A stretch of 64,000 nucleotides of DNA, taken from assembly GCF_003339815.1 (NCBI RefSeq), contig NZ_PPTT01000006.1:1-64000 (forward strand). Direction: 5' to 3'. A program made the translations under genes and the position numbers. A model generated the notes under the pieces. It searched no databases and was not told the DNA's origin. It saw only the letters and a list, made by a program, of their open reading frames with translations. Below, piece after piece: positions 46,939-55,391 of this stretch. Numbering within the stretch: the stretch's first letter is position 1; every line of letters starts with the position of its first letter. This DNA comes from Eggerthella sinensis. GTDB taxonomy: Bacteria > Actinomycetota > Coriobacteriia > Coriobacteriales > Eggerthellaceae.

Positions 46939-47813
46939 CGTGCGCGCCGGAACAGACGGGGCAGGTGGAACGTCTGGCGGAAGCCCTCGACGCGGCCGAC
47001 GCCGTGCTCGTGGGCGCAGGAGCGGGGCTGTCGACGTCGGCGGGGCTGACCTACGGCGGCGAGCGCTTCATGCGGTACTTCGCCGACTTCCACGCGGCCT
47101 ACGGCATCCGCGACATGTACGCGGGCGGCTTCTATCCCTTCGCCACGCCTGAGGAGTATTGGGCCTGGTGGAGCCGCCACATCATGGTGAACCGCTACGA
47201 CGCGCCGGTGGGCCGCCCCTACCGCGATTTGCTGAACCTGCTGGAAGGGCGCGACTTCTTCGTGCTCACCACGAACGTCGACCATCAGTTCCAGCGGGCG
47301 GGCATCGATCGGGCGCGGCTGTGCTACCTGCAGGGCGACTACGGGCTGTGGCAGTGCTCGAAGCCCTGCCATCGGGGCACCTACGACAACGAGGCCGCCG
47401 TGCGGCGCATGGCGGCCGAGCAGCGGAACATGCGCGTTCCCTCGGAGCTGCTGCCGCGCTGCCCCGTGTGCGGTGCGCCGATGGCCATGAACCTGCGCAT
47501 CGACGGGACGTTCGTCGAAGACGAGGGCTGGCATGCGGCCCGTGCGCGCTACGAGGCGTTCGCGGAGGCGCACGCGAGCGACCGCCTCCTCCTGCTCGAG
47601 CTGGGCGTTGGCGGCAACACGCCGGGCATCGTCAAGTACCCCTTCTGGCGGATGGCCGCCCGCAACCCGCGAGCCTTCTACGCGTGCGTCAACCGCGGCG
47701 AGGCGTACGCGCCGCGCGAGCTGGGCGCGCGGGTGCTCGCCCTCGACGCCGACATCGGCGGCGTGCTGCGCGACCTGTGCATGCTGCGCGGGCCGCAGGC
47801 CGCGGGTCGCTAG
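46935..47813 (+). CDS. Class M sirtuin (SirTM-like ADP-ribosyltransferase)
   Basis: A 292-residue Sir2-family protein. GAGAGLSTSAG (27-37) binds NAD, with DMYAGGFYPFATPEEYWAWWSR after it. TTNVDH holds Asn114, and the usual catalytic His is replaced by Gln133 in YLQGDYGLWQC; this Asn/Gln pair, 19 residues apart, is the hallmark of SirTM enzymes, which ADP-ribosylate rather than deacetylate. A zinc site is formed by CSKPCH and CPVCG. The start is GTG at 46935, overlapping the flavoprotein stop. SirTM genes usually sit with a macrodomain hydrolase, GcvH-L and LplA genes; none is here, so the partner differs or lies elsewhere. Its stop shares the CTAG with the convergent reductase. Confidence 0.85.
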   Translation: MTCAPEQTGQVERLAEALDAADAVLVGAGAGLSTSAGLTYGGERFMRYFADFHAAYGIRDMYAGGFYPFATPEEYWAWWSRHIMVNRYDAPVGRPYRDLLNLLEGRDFFVLTTNVDHQFQRAGIDRARLCYLQGDYGLWQCSKPCHRGTYDNEAAVRRMAAEQRNMRVPSELLPRCPVCGAPMAMNLRIDGTFVEDEGWHAARARYEAFAEAHASDRLLLLELGVGGNTPGIVKYPFWRMAARNPRAFYACVNRGEAYAPRELGARVLALDADIGGVLRDLCMLRGPQAAGR

Positions 47814-48952
47814 GCGAACAGGGCCGACGCCAGCGCCATGCGCTCGGCTATGGGCACGCCGAAGGGGCAGCGCGGCTCGCAGGCTTCGCAGGCCGTGCAG
47901 TCGTCGGCGCGCGCGTCGAGCGCGCGGTAGTGCGCGCGCACCGAGGCGGGCACCTCGTCGGCCATGACGGCCAGGTCGTAGAACTTGTTGACGGTGGCGA
48001 TGTCGATGCCGGCCGTGCACGGGGCGCAGTGGCCGCAGTACGTGCACTGCCCGAAGTAGGCGTGCTTCGGCGCGTCGGCGAGCACGCTCGCGTAGTCTTT
48101 CTGCTCGTCGGAGGCGCTCTCGTAGGCCACCGCGTCGTCGACGTGCGTCGGCTCGTCGAAGCCGGCCATGATGCTGGCCGCGGCCGGGCGGGTGAGCGCG
48201 TAGTGGATGCACTGCACGGGCGTCATCGCCACGCCGAAGGGCGAAGCCTCGGCGTTGAACAGGCGGCCGCCGGCGTAGCCCTTCATGACGGTGATGCCGA
48301 CGTCCTCGCGCTCGCAGAGGGCGTACAGCTCGGCGCGCGCGGGGTCCATGCCCCCGAGGGTATCATCGTAGTCGAACGCGAAGGCGGTCTCGAGGCTCGT
48401 CGATGCCGGCAGCAGGTCGAAGGCGGGGTTCACGCTGAACATGATCATCTCGATCTCGCCGGAGAGGGCGGCGCGCTTGCCCACTTCGGGGCTGTGGGTG
48501 GACAGCCCGATGTGCTCGATGGTGCCCGCGGCCTTGAGCGCGCGCACGTAGTCGATGAACGGGCCGGCCATGATGCCCTCGTACTCGTCGACATCGTCCA
48601 CGTAGTGGATCATGCCGAGCTCCACGTGGTCGGTGCCGAGGCGCGCGAGCAGGTCTTCGAAGGCGGGACGCACGAGATCCATGTCGCGCGTGCGCACGTA
48701 CTGCCCGTCCTGCCAGGTGGAGCCGATGTGCCCCTGGATGATCCAGCTATCGCGCGTGTCGGCGAGGGCGGCGCCCAGGTTGCTGCGCACGTCGGGGCCG
48801 GCCATCCAGCAATCGAGGATGTTGATGCCCGCTTCCTCGCAGCGCGCGGTCACGGCGCGCACCTCGGCGGCCGACTTCTTCTCCATCCACTCGGCGCCGA
48901 AGCCGATCTCGCTCACCATGAGCCCGGTCTTTCCCAGTCGGCGGTATTCCAT
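47810..48952 (-). CDS. Aldo/keto reductase-fold protein with a ferredoxin-type C terminus
   Basis: A 380-residue protein. The N-terminal TIM-barrel (about 1-290) begins YRRLGKTGLMVSEIGFGAEW, as in aldo/keto reductases. The catalytic Asp (Asp47) and His (MIHYVD) are present, but no Tyr or Lys is found at the expected positions, so classical activity is doubtful. The C-terminal part has two cysteine groups, CTYCGHCAPC and CTACEACEPRC, for 4Fe-4S clusters. Fe-S members of this family are common in anaerobes. AAGGAG precedes the ATG at 48952. It lies 17 bases after nth and is probably in the same transcript. Confidence 0.85.
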   Translation of the reverse strand: MEYRRLGKTGLMVSEIGFGAEWMEKKSAAEVRAVTARCEEAGINILDCWMAGPDVRSNLGAALADTRDSWIIQGHIGSTWQDGQYVRTRDMDLVRPAFEDLLARLGTDHVELGMIHYVDDVDEYEGIMAGPFIDYVRALKAAGTIEHIGLSTHSPEVGKRAALSGEIEMIMFSVNPAFDLLPASTSLETAFAFDYDDTLGGMDPARAELYALCEREDVGITVMKGYAGGRLFNAEASPFGVAMTPVQCIHYALTRPAAASIMAGFDEPTHVDDAVAYESASDEQKDYASVLADAPKHAYFGQCTYCGHCAPCTAGIDIATVNKFYDLAVMADEVPASVRAHYRALDARADDCTACEACEPRCPFGVPIAERMALASALFA

Positions 48953-48969
48953 GAGGTTCTCCTTCTCGC

Positions 48970-49632
48970 CTAGACCTTGCCGCAGCTGGGGCACAGGTCG
49001 CAGATGAAGCATGTCTCGCACTTCGGATGGCGGGCGATGCACGTCTCGCGCCCGAACAGCACCCATTGGTGGTTGATGGGGCCCCACCAGGAGCGCGGGT
49101 AGAGCTTGAGCAGCACGTCCTCGGTTTTGGCCGGGGTATCGGCCGAGGGGCCGGCGAACTTGAGCCGATGCGCGATGCGGAACACGTGCGTGTCCACCGC
49201 GATGCCCTCCACGATGCCGAACGCCTCGTTGAGCACGACGTTCGCGGTTTTGCGGCCCACGCCCGGCAGCTTCTGCAGCTCGTCGATGTCGCGCGGGATC
49301 TCGCCGCCGTAGTCGGCCACCACCATCTGCGCGCACCTGATGACGTTCGCGGCCTTCGTGTGGTAGAACCCGATGGTGCGGATGATGTCCTCGACGTCGC
49401 GCACGTCGGCGGAGGCGAGGTCGGCCGGGGTGGGGTAGCGCTCCCACAGGGCCGGCGTCACCTTGTTCACGCCCTTGTCGGTGGTCTGCGCGCTCAGCAG
49501 CACGGCGATGGTGAGGCGAAACGGGTTGCCGCCGTACACGAGCGCGCACTCCGCGGCGGGGTAGTGCTCGTTCATGCGCTCGGCTACCGCCAGCGCGCGT
49601 TCGCGCTTGTCTTTCATGGTTTCGCGCGGCAT
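48970..49632 (-). CDS. nth: Endonuclease III
   Basis: A 220-residue base-excision repair enzyme. The helix-hairpin-helix LPGVGRKTANVVLNEAFG includes the catalytic Lys, and GIAVDTHVFRIAHRL the catalytic Asp. The C-terminal 4Fe-4S cluster has the exact C-x6-C-x2-C-x5-C spacing (CIARHPKCETCFICDLC). It removes oxidised pyrimidines and cuts the abasic site. AAGGAGAG precedes the ATG at 49632; the longer in-frame start at 49692 is not favoured. Confidence 0.94.
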   Translation of the reverse strand: MPRETMKDKRERALAVAERMNEHYPAAECALVYGGNPFRLTIAVLLSAQTTDKGVNKVTPALWERYPTPADLASADVRDVEDIIRTIGFYHTKAANVIRCAQMVVADYGGEIPRDIDELQKLPGVGRKTANVVLNEAFGIVEGIAVDTHVFRIAHRLKFAGPSADTPAKTEDVLLKLYPRSWWGPINHQWVLFGRETCIARHPKCETCFICDLCPSCGKV

Positions 49633-49736
49633 CAGGCTCTCCTTCGGACGCGTGTGCGGGGGATTTCCTCCCAGTATAGTGAACTTGCCCACGGCGTGAA
49701 AGCGGTTTCGGCTGAAGGTCGTTCTGCGTTGAATTG

Positions 49737-49815
49737 AAGGTACCTTAACAAATTTCTCGAAACGGTGTTGACAAACTATTCAGGCACCTTCATAGTGTGC
49801 AAAGTAAGGTACCTG
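49737..49815 (+). promoter_or_regulatory. MarR-ABC operon promoter with three AGGTACCTT boxes
   Basis: A strong promoter reads TTGACA (49768-49773), 17 bases, CATAGT (49791-49796). The palindrome AAGGTACCTT occurs at 49737-49746, a variant AGGCACCTT at 49782-49790 inside the spacer, and AAGGTACCTG at 49806-49815 just downstream of the start site. Three boxes around one promoter indicate tight repression by the adjacent MarR protein. Confidence 0.8.
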
Positions 49816-49850
49816 AGCAACTAGAACACGTACTCAATGAGGAGGCACGT

Positions 49851-50714
49851 ATGGAAGAAAAGAATGCAGCCATCGTCGAGCGCCTCTCGCGCATCGACGC
49901 GTTGATGAAGCGCTATCAGGGTCAGCGGTTTCGCGGCGGACGTCGCGGCGGGCGCCGCGGCATGGCGAACCCGCATCGCGGGCAGGGACGGGTGCTGACG
50001 CTGCTGCGCCTGCAGCCGGAGATCACCCAGAAAGACCTGGGCTACCTGCTCGACATGCGCACCCAATCGCTCGGCGAGCTGCTGTCGAAGCTTGAGAAGG
50101 CGGGCTACATCACGAAGGAGCCGTCGGAGGCCGATCGGCGCTCCATGGTGGTGAAGCTGACGCCGGAGGGCGCGAAGGCGGCCGAGAACCTGGCCGACAG
50201 CGAGGATGAATGGTCCGTCGTGTTCGGCGACTTCACCGAAGAGGAGAGCGACCAGCTCATCGCCCTGCTCGACAAGCTCATCGCTTCGCTCGAGCGCGCT
50301 GCCGAAGCCGAGGGCGGAAGCGACGGGCGCGGCCGTCCCACGCCGCCGCCCCCGCCGGCGCATCCCGATTTCGACGGATGGCTGGAGAACTTCGGCGAGT
50401 ACAGCGAGCGCATGGCCGAATACGCCGAGCGCATGGGCATGGACCCGCGCGCCGCGCACGACGCGCGCGGCCGCGGAGGGTTCGGCGGGTTCGGAGGGTT
50501 CGACGGCCGTGACGGCCGTGCGGGCCGCGACGGCTTCGGCGGATTCCCGGGTTTCGACCCGCGCGCCGCAGGGTTCGACCCGAGCTCGTTCGACCCGCAT
50601 ACGTTCGACCCGCGCATGGCACCGGGCTTCGGCATGGACGCCGACGAAGGCGACGATCGTGCGCGCACCCGCGACGACGACTCCGCGCCGAAGCGCGAGG
50701 ACGCCGACCGCTAG
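49851..50714 (+). CDS. MarR-family regulator with a long Gly/Phe/Asp-rich tail
   Basis: A 287-residue protein, about twice the usual MarR length. Residues about 40-150 form the winged helix (ITQKDLGYLLDMRTQSLGELLSKLEKAGYITKEPSEADRRSMVVKLT). An Arg/Gly patch (RFRGGRRGGRRG) precedes it. From about residue 155 the chain becomes a disordered, repetitive tail, with FGGFGGFDGRDGRAGRDGFG and repeated FDP units. GAGGAGG precedes the ATG at 49851; a longer in-frame start (49797) lies at the transcription start and is unlikely. It should regulate itself and the downstream exporter. Confidence 0.86.
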   Translation: MEEKNAAIVERLSRIDALMKRYQGQRFRGGRRGGRRGMANPHRGQGRVLTLLRLQPEITQKDLGYLLDMRTQSLGELLSKLEKAGYITKEPSEADRRSMVVKLTPEGAKAAENLADSEDEWSVVFGDFTEEESDQLIALLDKLIASLERAAEAEGGSDGRGRPTPPPPPAHPDFDGWLENFGEYSERMAEYAERMGMDPRAAHDARGRGGFGGFGGFDGRDGRAGRDGFGGFPGFDPRAAGFDPSSFDPHTFDPRMAPGFGMDADEGDDRARTRDDDSAPKREDADR

Positions 50715-50909
50715 CATGTCCCCCGCCGGAGGCGGCAGTGCGCCGCCTCCGGCCCGAGGGCTCGTGCCCTCGCATCCCGTAATCCCTTAAAAACATCATT
50801 TCATAGCACCATGACCAGGGCTTCCCTTGGGAGCTCGCAGCTTCGCACGCGCTCGTGTGCCGATGGCTTGCGCCCTGCCGTGCGTGCTGCAACCAGAAAG
50901 GAGTTCGCT

Positions 50910-52634
50910 ATGCTGGCTCTACTCAAGCGGCTGCCCGTCAAGGCGTCGGCCGTCGCCATCCTGTTCATCGTGCTGCAGTCGGTGTGCGCGCTGTGCCTGC
51001 CCTACGTGACGGCGCGCATCGTCGACAACGGCATCGTTCCGGGCGACATCCCCTCTATCCTCTCGGACGGTGCGCTCATGATGGCGCTCGCCGTGGCGAG
51101 CCTCGTGGCCGCCGTGTTGGGCGCGTACTTCGTCTCGCGCGTCTCGTACGAGGTGGGCCGCGACATGCGGCGCGACGTGTACGCGTCGGTGCTGCGCTTC
51201 TCGGGCAAGGAATTCGACGATTTCGGCGCGGCCACGCTCATCACGCGCAGCGCCAACGATGTGGCGCAGGTGCAGAACGTCGTGGAGATGGGGCTCAAGT
51301 TCCTCATCCTTGCGCCCATCTACCTCGTGTGCGGCATCGTGCTCACCTGGCTGCTGAACCCGGCGCTCGCGCTCGTGTTCATCGGCGCCCTGCCGTTCCT
51401 CGCGCTGGCGGCGTACGTGGTGTTCCGCTTCGCAGGCCCGCTGTACGGGCGCATGCAGGAGCTGCTCGACGGGTTGAACCTGCGCTTCCGCGAAGGGCTG
51501 ACCGGCGCGCGCGTCATGCGGGCGTTCTGCCGCGAGCAGTACGAGATCGAGCGTTACGGCCAGACGAACGAGGCGTATCGCGCAACCGCGGTGAAGGCCG
51601 CCACCATCATGAGCGCGTTCATCCCGCTCGTGACGCTGTTCATGGGTTTGGCGACGGCCTTCATCGTGTGGATCGGCGGCGGTCAGATCATGGCAGGCGA
51701 GATGCAGATCGGCGCGGTCATGGGCGCTATCACGTACGCGGCGCAGATTCTCATGGCGTTCGCCATCCTCACGAGCATCATCGTGCTCGTGCCGCGCGCC
51801 ATGGTGTCGGCGCGGCGCGTGCAGGAGGTCATCGATCATCCCGTGTCGGTGGACGATGCGGACGACGCGCATGCCGTCGCCTGTCCGCAGGGCAAGGATC
51901 TCGCGTTCGATCACGTGGGCTTCCGCTATGCCGGTGCCGACGGGCGGGTGCTCGACGATGTGAGCTTCTCGGTGCAGCCGGGGCAGACGCTGGCCGTGGT
52001 GGGCGGCACGGGGGAGGGCAAGACGACGCTGCTCAACCTCATCATGCGCTTCGCCGACCCCGAGGAGGGCGCCGTGCGCCTCGGCGGCGTGGACGTGCGG
52101 ACCTGCTCGCTCGCCTCAGTGCGCGCCGAGGTGAGCATCGCGCCGCAGCGTCCGATGCTGTTCCAGGGCACCATCCGCTCGAACCTCCTGATGGCGCGTC
52201 CCGACGCGACGGAGGAAGACCTGTGGGAGGCGCTGCATATCGCCGACGCCGACGAGTTCGTGCGCGCGCTCCCCGAAGGGCTCGACGCCGTTGTGGACAA
52301 GGCGGGCGGCAACTTCTCGGGTGGTCAGAAACAGCGCTTGAGCATTGCCCGGGCGCTCGTGAAGCACGCGTCGGTGTACCTGTTCGACGACGCGCTGTCG
52401 GCGCTCGACTTCAAGACCGAGGCCGTGGTGCGCGCACGCTTGGCGCCGCGCGTGGCCGACGCCGTGTGCGTGGTGGTGTCGCAGCGGGCGAGCGCCGTGC
52501 TCGATGCCGACGCCATCGCCGTGCTCGACGACGGAGCGCTTGTCGGGTTCGGCAGGCACGAGGAATTAATCGACGGATGCGACGTGTACCGGGAGATCAT
52601 GCACACGCAAATACAGGAAGAGGTGGCAGCGTAA
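50910..52634 (+). CDS. ABC exporter half-transporter 1 (degenerate catalytic site)
   Basis: A 574-residue type IV ABC exporter subunit: six membrane helices (about 1-310) and a nucleotide-binding domain. Walker A is GGTGEGKTTLL, the signature is NFSGGQKQRLSIARA, and Walker B reads VYLFDDALSALD, with Asp instead of the catalytic Glu. The ATP-switch His is also not evident (VVVSQRASAVL). This is typical of the degenerate half of a heterodimeric exporter. AAAGGAG precedes the ATG. Its stop overlaps the next gene's start by one base (TAATG). Confidence 0.92.
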   Translation: MLALLKRLPVKASAVAILFIVLQSVCALCLPYVTARIVDNGIVPGDIPSILSDGALMMALAVASLVAAVLGAYFVSRVSYEVGRDMRRDVYASVLRFSGKEFDDFGAATLITRSANDVAQVQNVVEMGLKFLILAPIYLVCGIVLTWLLNPALALVFIGALPFLALAAYVVFRFAGPLYGRMQELLDGLNLRFREGLTGARVMRAFCREQYEIERYGQTNEAYRATAVKAATIMSAFIPLVTLFMGLATAFIVWIGGGQIMAGEMQIGAVMGAITYAAQILMAFAILTSIIVLVPRAMVSARRVQEVIDHPVSVDDADDAHAVACPQGKDLAFDHVGFRYAGADGRVLDDVSFSVQPGQTLAVVGGTGEGKTTLLNLIMRFADPEEGAVRLGGVDVRTCSLASVRAEVSIAPQRPMLFQGTIRSNLLMARPDATEEDLWEALHIADADEFVRALPEGLDAVVDKAGGNFSGGQKQRLSIARALVKHASVYLFDDALSALDFKTEAVVRARLAPRVADAVCVVVSQRASAVLDADAIAVLDDGALVGFGRHEELIDGCDVYREIMHTQIQEEVAA

Positions 52635-54466
52635 TGAAGGCACCAGGAGAAGGTCAGGACGCAGTGGAGTCGTCTCCCCGAGAGCTCGTGCGCACGGTGG
52701 GACGGTTGCTCGGATTCATGAAGACGAGCAAGCTGCTCATCGCGGTGGCGCTCGTGGCGGCCATCGTGGGCACGGTGCTGCAGGTGGCCACGCCGAAGAT
52801 GCTGGGCGATGCGACGACGGTCCTGTTCAACGGCGCCACGTCGCACGCGATGGACTTCGGCGCGCTCGCCTCCATCCTGCTTGGCGTGTGCGGGCTGTAC
52901 GCGGGTTCGTTCGTGGCGTCGTTTCTGCAACAGCGCTCGATGGTGGCCGTGGCGCAGCGCACGGCGGCCACCTTGCGTCAGCGCTTGAAGGAGAAGATGG
53001 CGCGCGTGCCCATCTCGTATCTGGACGGGCGCGCTACGGGCGATCTCATGTCCGTGGCCACGAACGACGTGGACAACATCGCCGAGAACCTGCAAGAAGG
53101 CCTCGTGATGTTGGTGACGAGCGTCGTGCTGTTCGTGGGCGTGTTCGTCATGATGCTCACCATCAGCCCGCTGCTCACGCTGCTCGCCTGCATCATGGTG
53201 CCCGGCGGCCTGCTGGTGGCGAAGCTGCTCACCGGCCCGGCCAAGCGCAACAACCGGTACTACTACACCCATCTGGGTTCGCTCAACGCGCACGTGGAGG
53301 AGACGTACCAGGGCTTCGCCGTGGTGAAGGCGTTCGGCGGCGAGGGGGCGGCGCTGGCCGATTTCGACGAACGCAACGAGAACATGTACCGCACGGGATG
53401 GCGCGCCCGCTTCTTCGGCGGCATCATGATGCCGTGCATGATGCTGCTGGAAAACGCGTCGTACGTGCTGATCGCCGTCGTGGGCGCGGTGCAGGTGGTG
53501 GGCGGCGGCATGCCCATCGGCAACCTGCAGGCGTTCTTGCAGTACTCATCGCAGTTCTCCGACCCCATCACGAAATTCTCCATGGTGTGGACGAACGTGC
53601 TGTCCGCCGTCGCGTCGGCGGAGCGCGTGTTCGCCGTGCTCGATGCCGAGGAGATGGGCGAAGCCGACGGGACGGGCGCGCTGGCGCCGGCGACGTTGGC
53701 GACGTTGGCGACGGACGGGGAGCTGCCGAAGGTGGCCTTCCGCGACGTGTCGTTCGGCTACGGCGACGAGCCGCTCATGGAGCACTTCGACCTCGAGGTG
53801 AGCGAAGGGGCCACGGTGGCCATCGTCGGACACACCGGTGCGGGCAAAACCACCCTCATCAACCTGCTCGAGCGCTTCTACGACGTGGACGGCGGCGCCA
53901 TCGAGCTCGACGGAGCGGACATCGCCAGCTTGAGCCGCGAAGAGGTGCGCGGACGCATGGGCATGGTGCTACAGGACCCGTGGCTGTTCACCGGCACCAT
54001 CTACGACAACATCGCCTACGGCAACCCCGACGCTGCCCCTGAGCAGGTGCGCGCGGCGGCGAAGGCGGCCTATGCCGACGAGTTCGTGCGCAAGCTGCCG
54101 CACGGTTTCAACACGGTGCTGTCCGAGGACGCCGACAACATCAGCCAAGGCCAGCGCCAGCTGCTCACCATCGCCCGCGCCTTCGCGGCCGACCCCGAGA
54201 TCCTCATCCTCGACGAGGCCACCTCGAGCGTCGACGGGCGCACCGAGCTCATCATCCAGCGCGCCATGGCCGAGCTCATGCGCGGCCGGACGAGCTTCGT
54301 CATCGCGCACCGCCTGTCCACCGTGGTGAACGCCGACGTCATCGTGGTCATGGACCACGGCGCCATCGTCGAGCAGGGCACCCACGCCGAGCTGCTCGCC
54401 CGCGGCGGCGCCTACGCGTCCCTCTACGAAAGCCAGTTCGAGCAGAAACCCGCCGCGGCCGCGTAG
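52634..54466 (+). CDS. ABC exporter half-transporter 2 (catalytically intact)
   Basis: A 610-residue half-transporter. Six helices (about 30-340) precede the nucleotide-binding domain with Walker A GHTGAGKTTLINLLERFYD, signature ISQGQRQLLTIARA, intact Walker B ILILDEATSSVD and H-loop IAHRLST. It pairs with the upstream protein to form a heterodimeric multidrug-type exporter with one active ATP site. It is co-translated and under control of the MarR protein at 49851. The substrate is unknown. Confidence 0.93.
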   Translation: MKAPGEGQDAVESSPRELVRTVGRLLGFMKTSKLLIAVALVAAIVGTVLQVATPKMLGDATTVLFNGATSHAMDFGALASILLGVCGLYAGSFVASFLQQRSMVAVAQRTAATLRQRLKEKMARVPISYLDGRATGDLMSVATNDVDNIAENLQEGLVMLVTSVVLFVGVFVMMLTISPLLTLLACIMVPGGLLVAKLLTGPAKRNNRYYYTHLGSLNAHVEETYQGFAVVKAFGGEGAALADFDERNENMYRTGWRARFFGGIMMPCMMLLENASYVLIAVVGAVQVVGGGMPIGNLQAFLQYSSQFSDPITKFSMVWTNVLSAVASAERVFAVLDAEEMGEADGTGALAPATLATLATDGELPKVAFRDVSFGYGDEPLMEHFDLEVSEGATVAIVGHTGAGKTTLINLLERFYDVDGGAIELDGADIASLSREEVRGRMGMVLQDPWLFTGTIYDNIAYGNPDAAPEQVRAAAKAAYADEFVRKLPHGFNTVLSEDADNISQGQRQLLTIARAFAADPEILILDEATSSVDGRTELIIQRAMAELMRGRTSFVIAHRLSTVVNADVIVVMDHGAIVEQGTHAELLARGGAYASLYESQFEQKPAAAA

Positions 54467-54507
54467 CGCGCCTCGTACCTTGACACGCAGCTGCTCATTC
54501 AGTAAAC

Positions 54508-54534
54508 TATCAGTATTATATCGTTATAGTGATA
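54508..54534. promoter_or_regulatory. Imperfect palindrome before the toxin-antitoxin genes
   Basis: The 27-base, AT-rich stretch has nine matched pairs out of thirteen around 54521 and ends 9 bases before the antitoxin start. Phd/YefM antitoxins usually bind such palindromes over their own promoter. TATTAT (54514-54519) or TATAGT (54525-54530) could be the -10. Confidence 0.5.
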
Positions 54535-54543
54535 GGATATGAT

Positions 54544-54870
54544 ATGCCGCACATTATCCCGTCGACGGATCTGAGAAACCGCTTTCCCGAAGTGGAGGAG
54601 CTTGCCAAGAAATCAGGCGAGCCCATCTACCTGACCAAGAACGGGCGCGGAAGCCTCGTGCTCATGGATATCGATGCCTTCGAGGAGTATCAGCTCGACA
54701 AGGTTTGGCATCGCTACGTCGGGGATGCGCTCGCCGAAGCCGAGCTGCACGAACGCACGGGCGCTTCGTCGTATCGGGATATGGAGCTCGCCTTCGAAGA
54801 GCTGCTCGACGAGCCGCTGGAGGACAGGGGCTCGAAGCGCGAGCAGGGTGCGCACCGTGAAACCGCGTAA
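54544..54870 (+). CDS. Type II antitoxin, Phd/YefM family
   Basis: A 108-residue protein. The N terminus (MPHIIPSTDLRNRFPEVEELAKKSGEPIYLTKNGRGSLVLMDIDAFEEY) matches Phd/YefM DNA-binding antitoxins; the C-terminal acidic helix would bind the toxin. AGGA lies 6 bases before the ATG at 54544. It overlaps the toxin gene by 14 bases. Confidence 0.88.
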   Translation: MPHIIPSTDLRNRFPEVEELAKKSGEPIYLTKNGRGSLVLMDIDAFEEYQLDKVWHRYVGDALAEAELHERTGASSYRDMELAFEELLDEPLEDRGSKREQGAHRETA

Positions 54871-55171
54871 GGTCGAGCTGCTCGACGATGCGGTGGAGGA
54901 TCTGCGAGCGATCAGGGGTTACGTGTACCGCGCATCGAAATCGAAGCAGGTGGCCGACAGCTATCTGAAGAAGATCAGGCGACGTCTGCGGCCGCTCGAA
55001 TACGGGGCGGCCGCATATCCTCGGTATTTCTATCAAGGGGGTAAGAACTCGGGGTTCAGGTTCTGCGTAACCGAGAACCATGTGGCATTCTTCACGTTCG
55101 ACGAGGAGCGCGTGCGGGTGAAGCGGGTGCTTCACAAGCGCATGAACTTCGACGACACGCTTGTTGATTGA
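54857..55171 (+). CDS. Type II toxin, RelE/ParE superfamily
   Basis: A 104-residue basic protein: VELLDDAVEDLRAIRGYVYRASKSKQVADSYLKKIRRRLRPLEYGAAAYPRY fits the ParE/RelE fold, followed by FRFCVTENHVAFFTFDEERVRVKRVLHKRMNF. The start is GTG at 54857, inside the antitoxin gene. As a ParE-like toxin it would target gyrase, as a RelE-like one ribosome-bound mRNA; the sequence does not decide which. Confidence 0.85.
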   Translation: MKPRKVELLDDAVEDLRAIRGYVYRASKSKQVADSYLKKIRRRLRPLEYGAAAYPRYFYQGGKNSGFRFCVTENHVAFFTFDEERVRVKRVLHKRMNFDDTLVD

Positions 55172-55283
55172 GCTTGCCGGCGCTTTCGTGCTGAGGGCCC
55201 TTGGAGTGCGCCGTCGGTCGTGCTGGCTGTGGTTTCTCCTTCACGGGACGATTTCACGGCGGGCGCGGAGGCCGCTCGTGTAG

Positions 55284-55365
55284 TAGAATCGACAGCGTTT
55301 GTCCGCGCTTGCGCGGACGGCATGCAGAAACCTTGCACGAAGCCGCGAAATGCGGCTTTTCGTGC
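55284..55365 (+). promoter_or_regulatory. Promoter and structured leader of mfd
   Basis: TAGAAT (55284-55289) is a likely -10, without a clear -35. Two hairpins follow before the ATG: GTCCGCGC-TT-GCGCGGAC (55301-55318) and GCACGAAGCCGC with GCGGCTTTTCGTGC (55335-55365), the latter ending in a short T run and able to terminate early. The leader may attenuate mfd or may end readthrough from the toxin gene. Confidence 0.45.
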
Positions 55366-55391
55366 TGCGCGCATACGGAAGAGGACTCACT

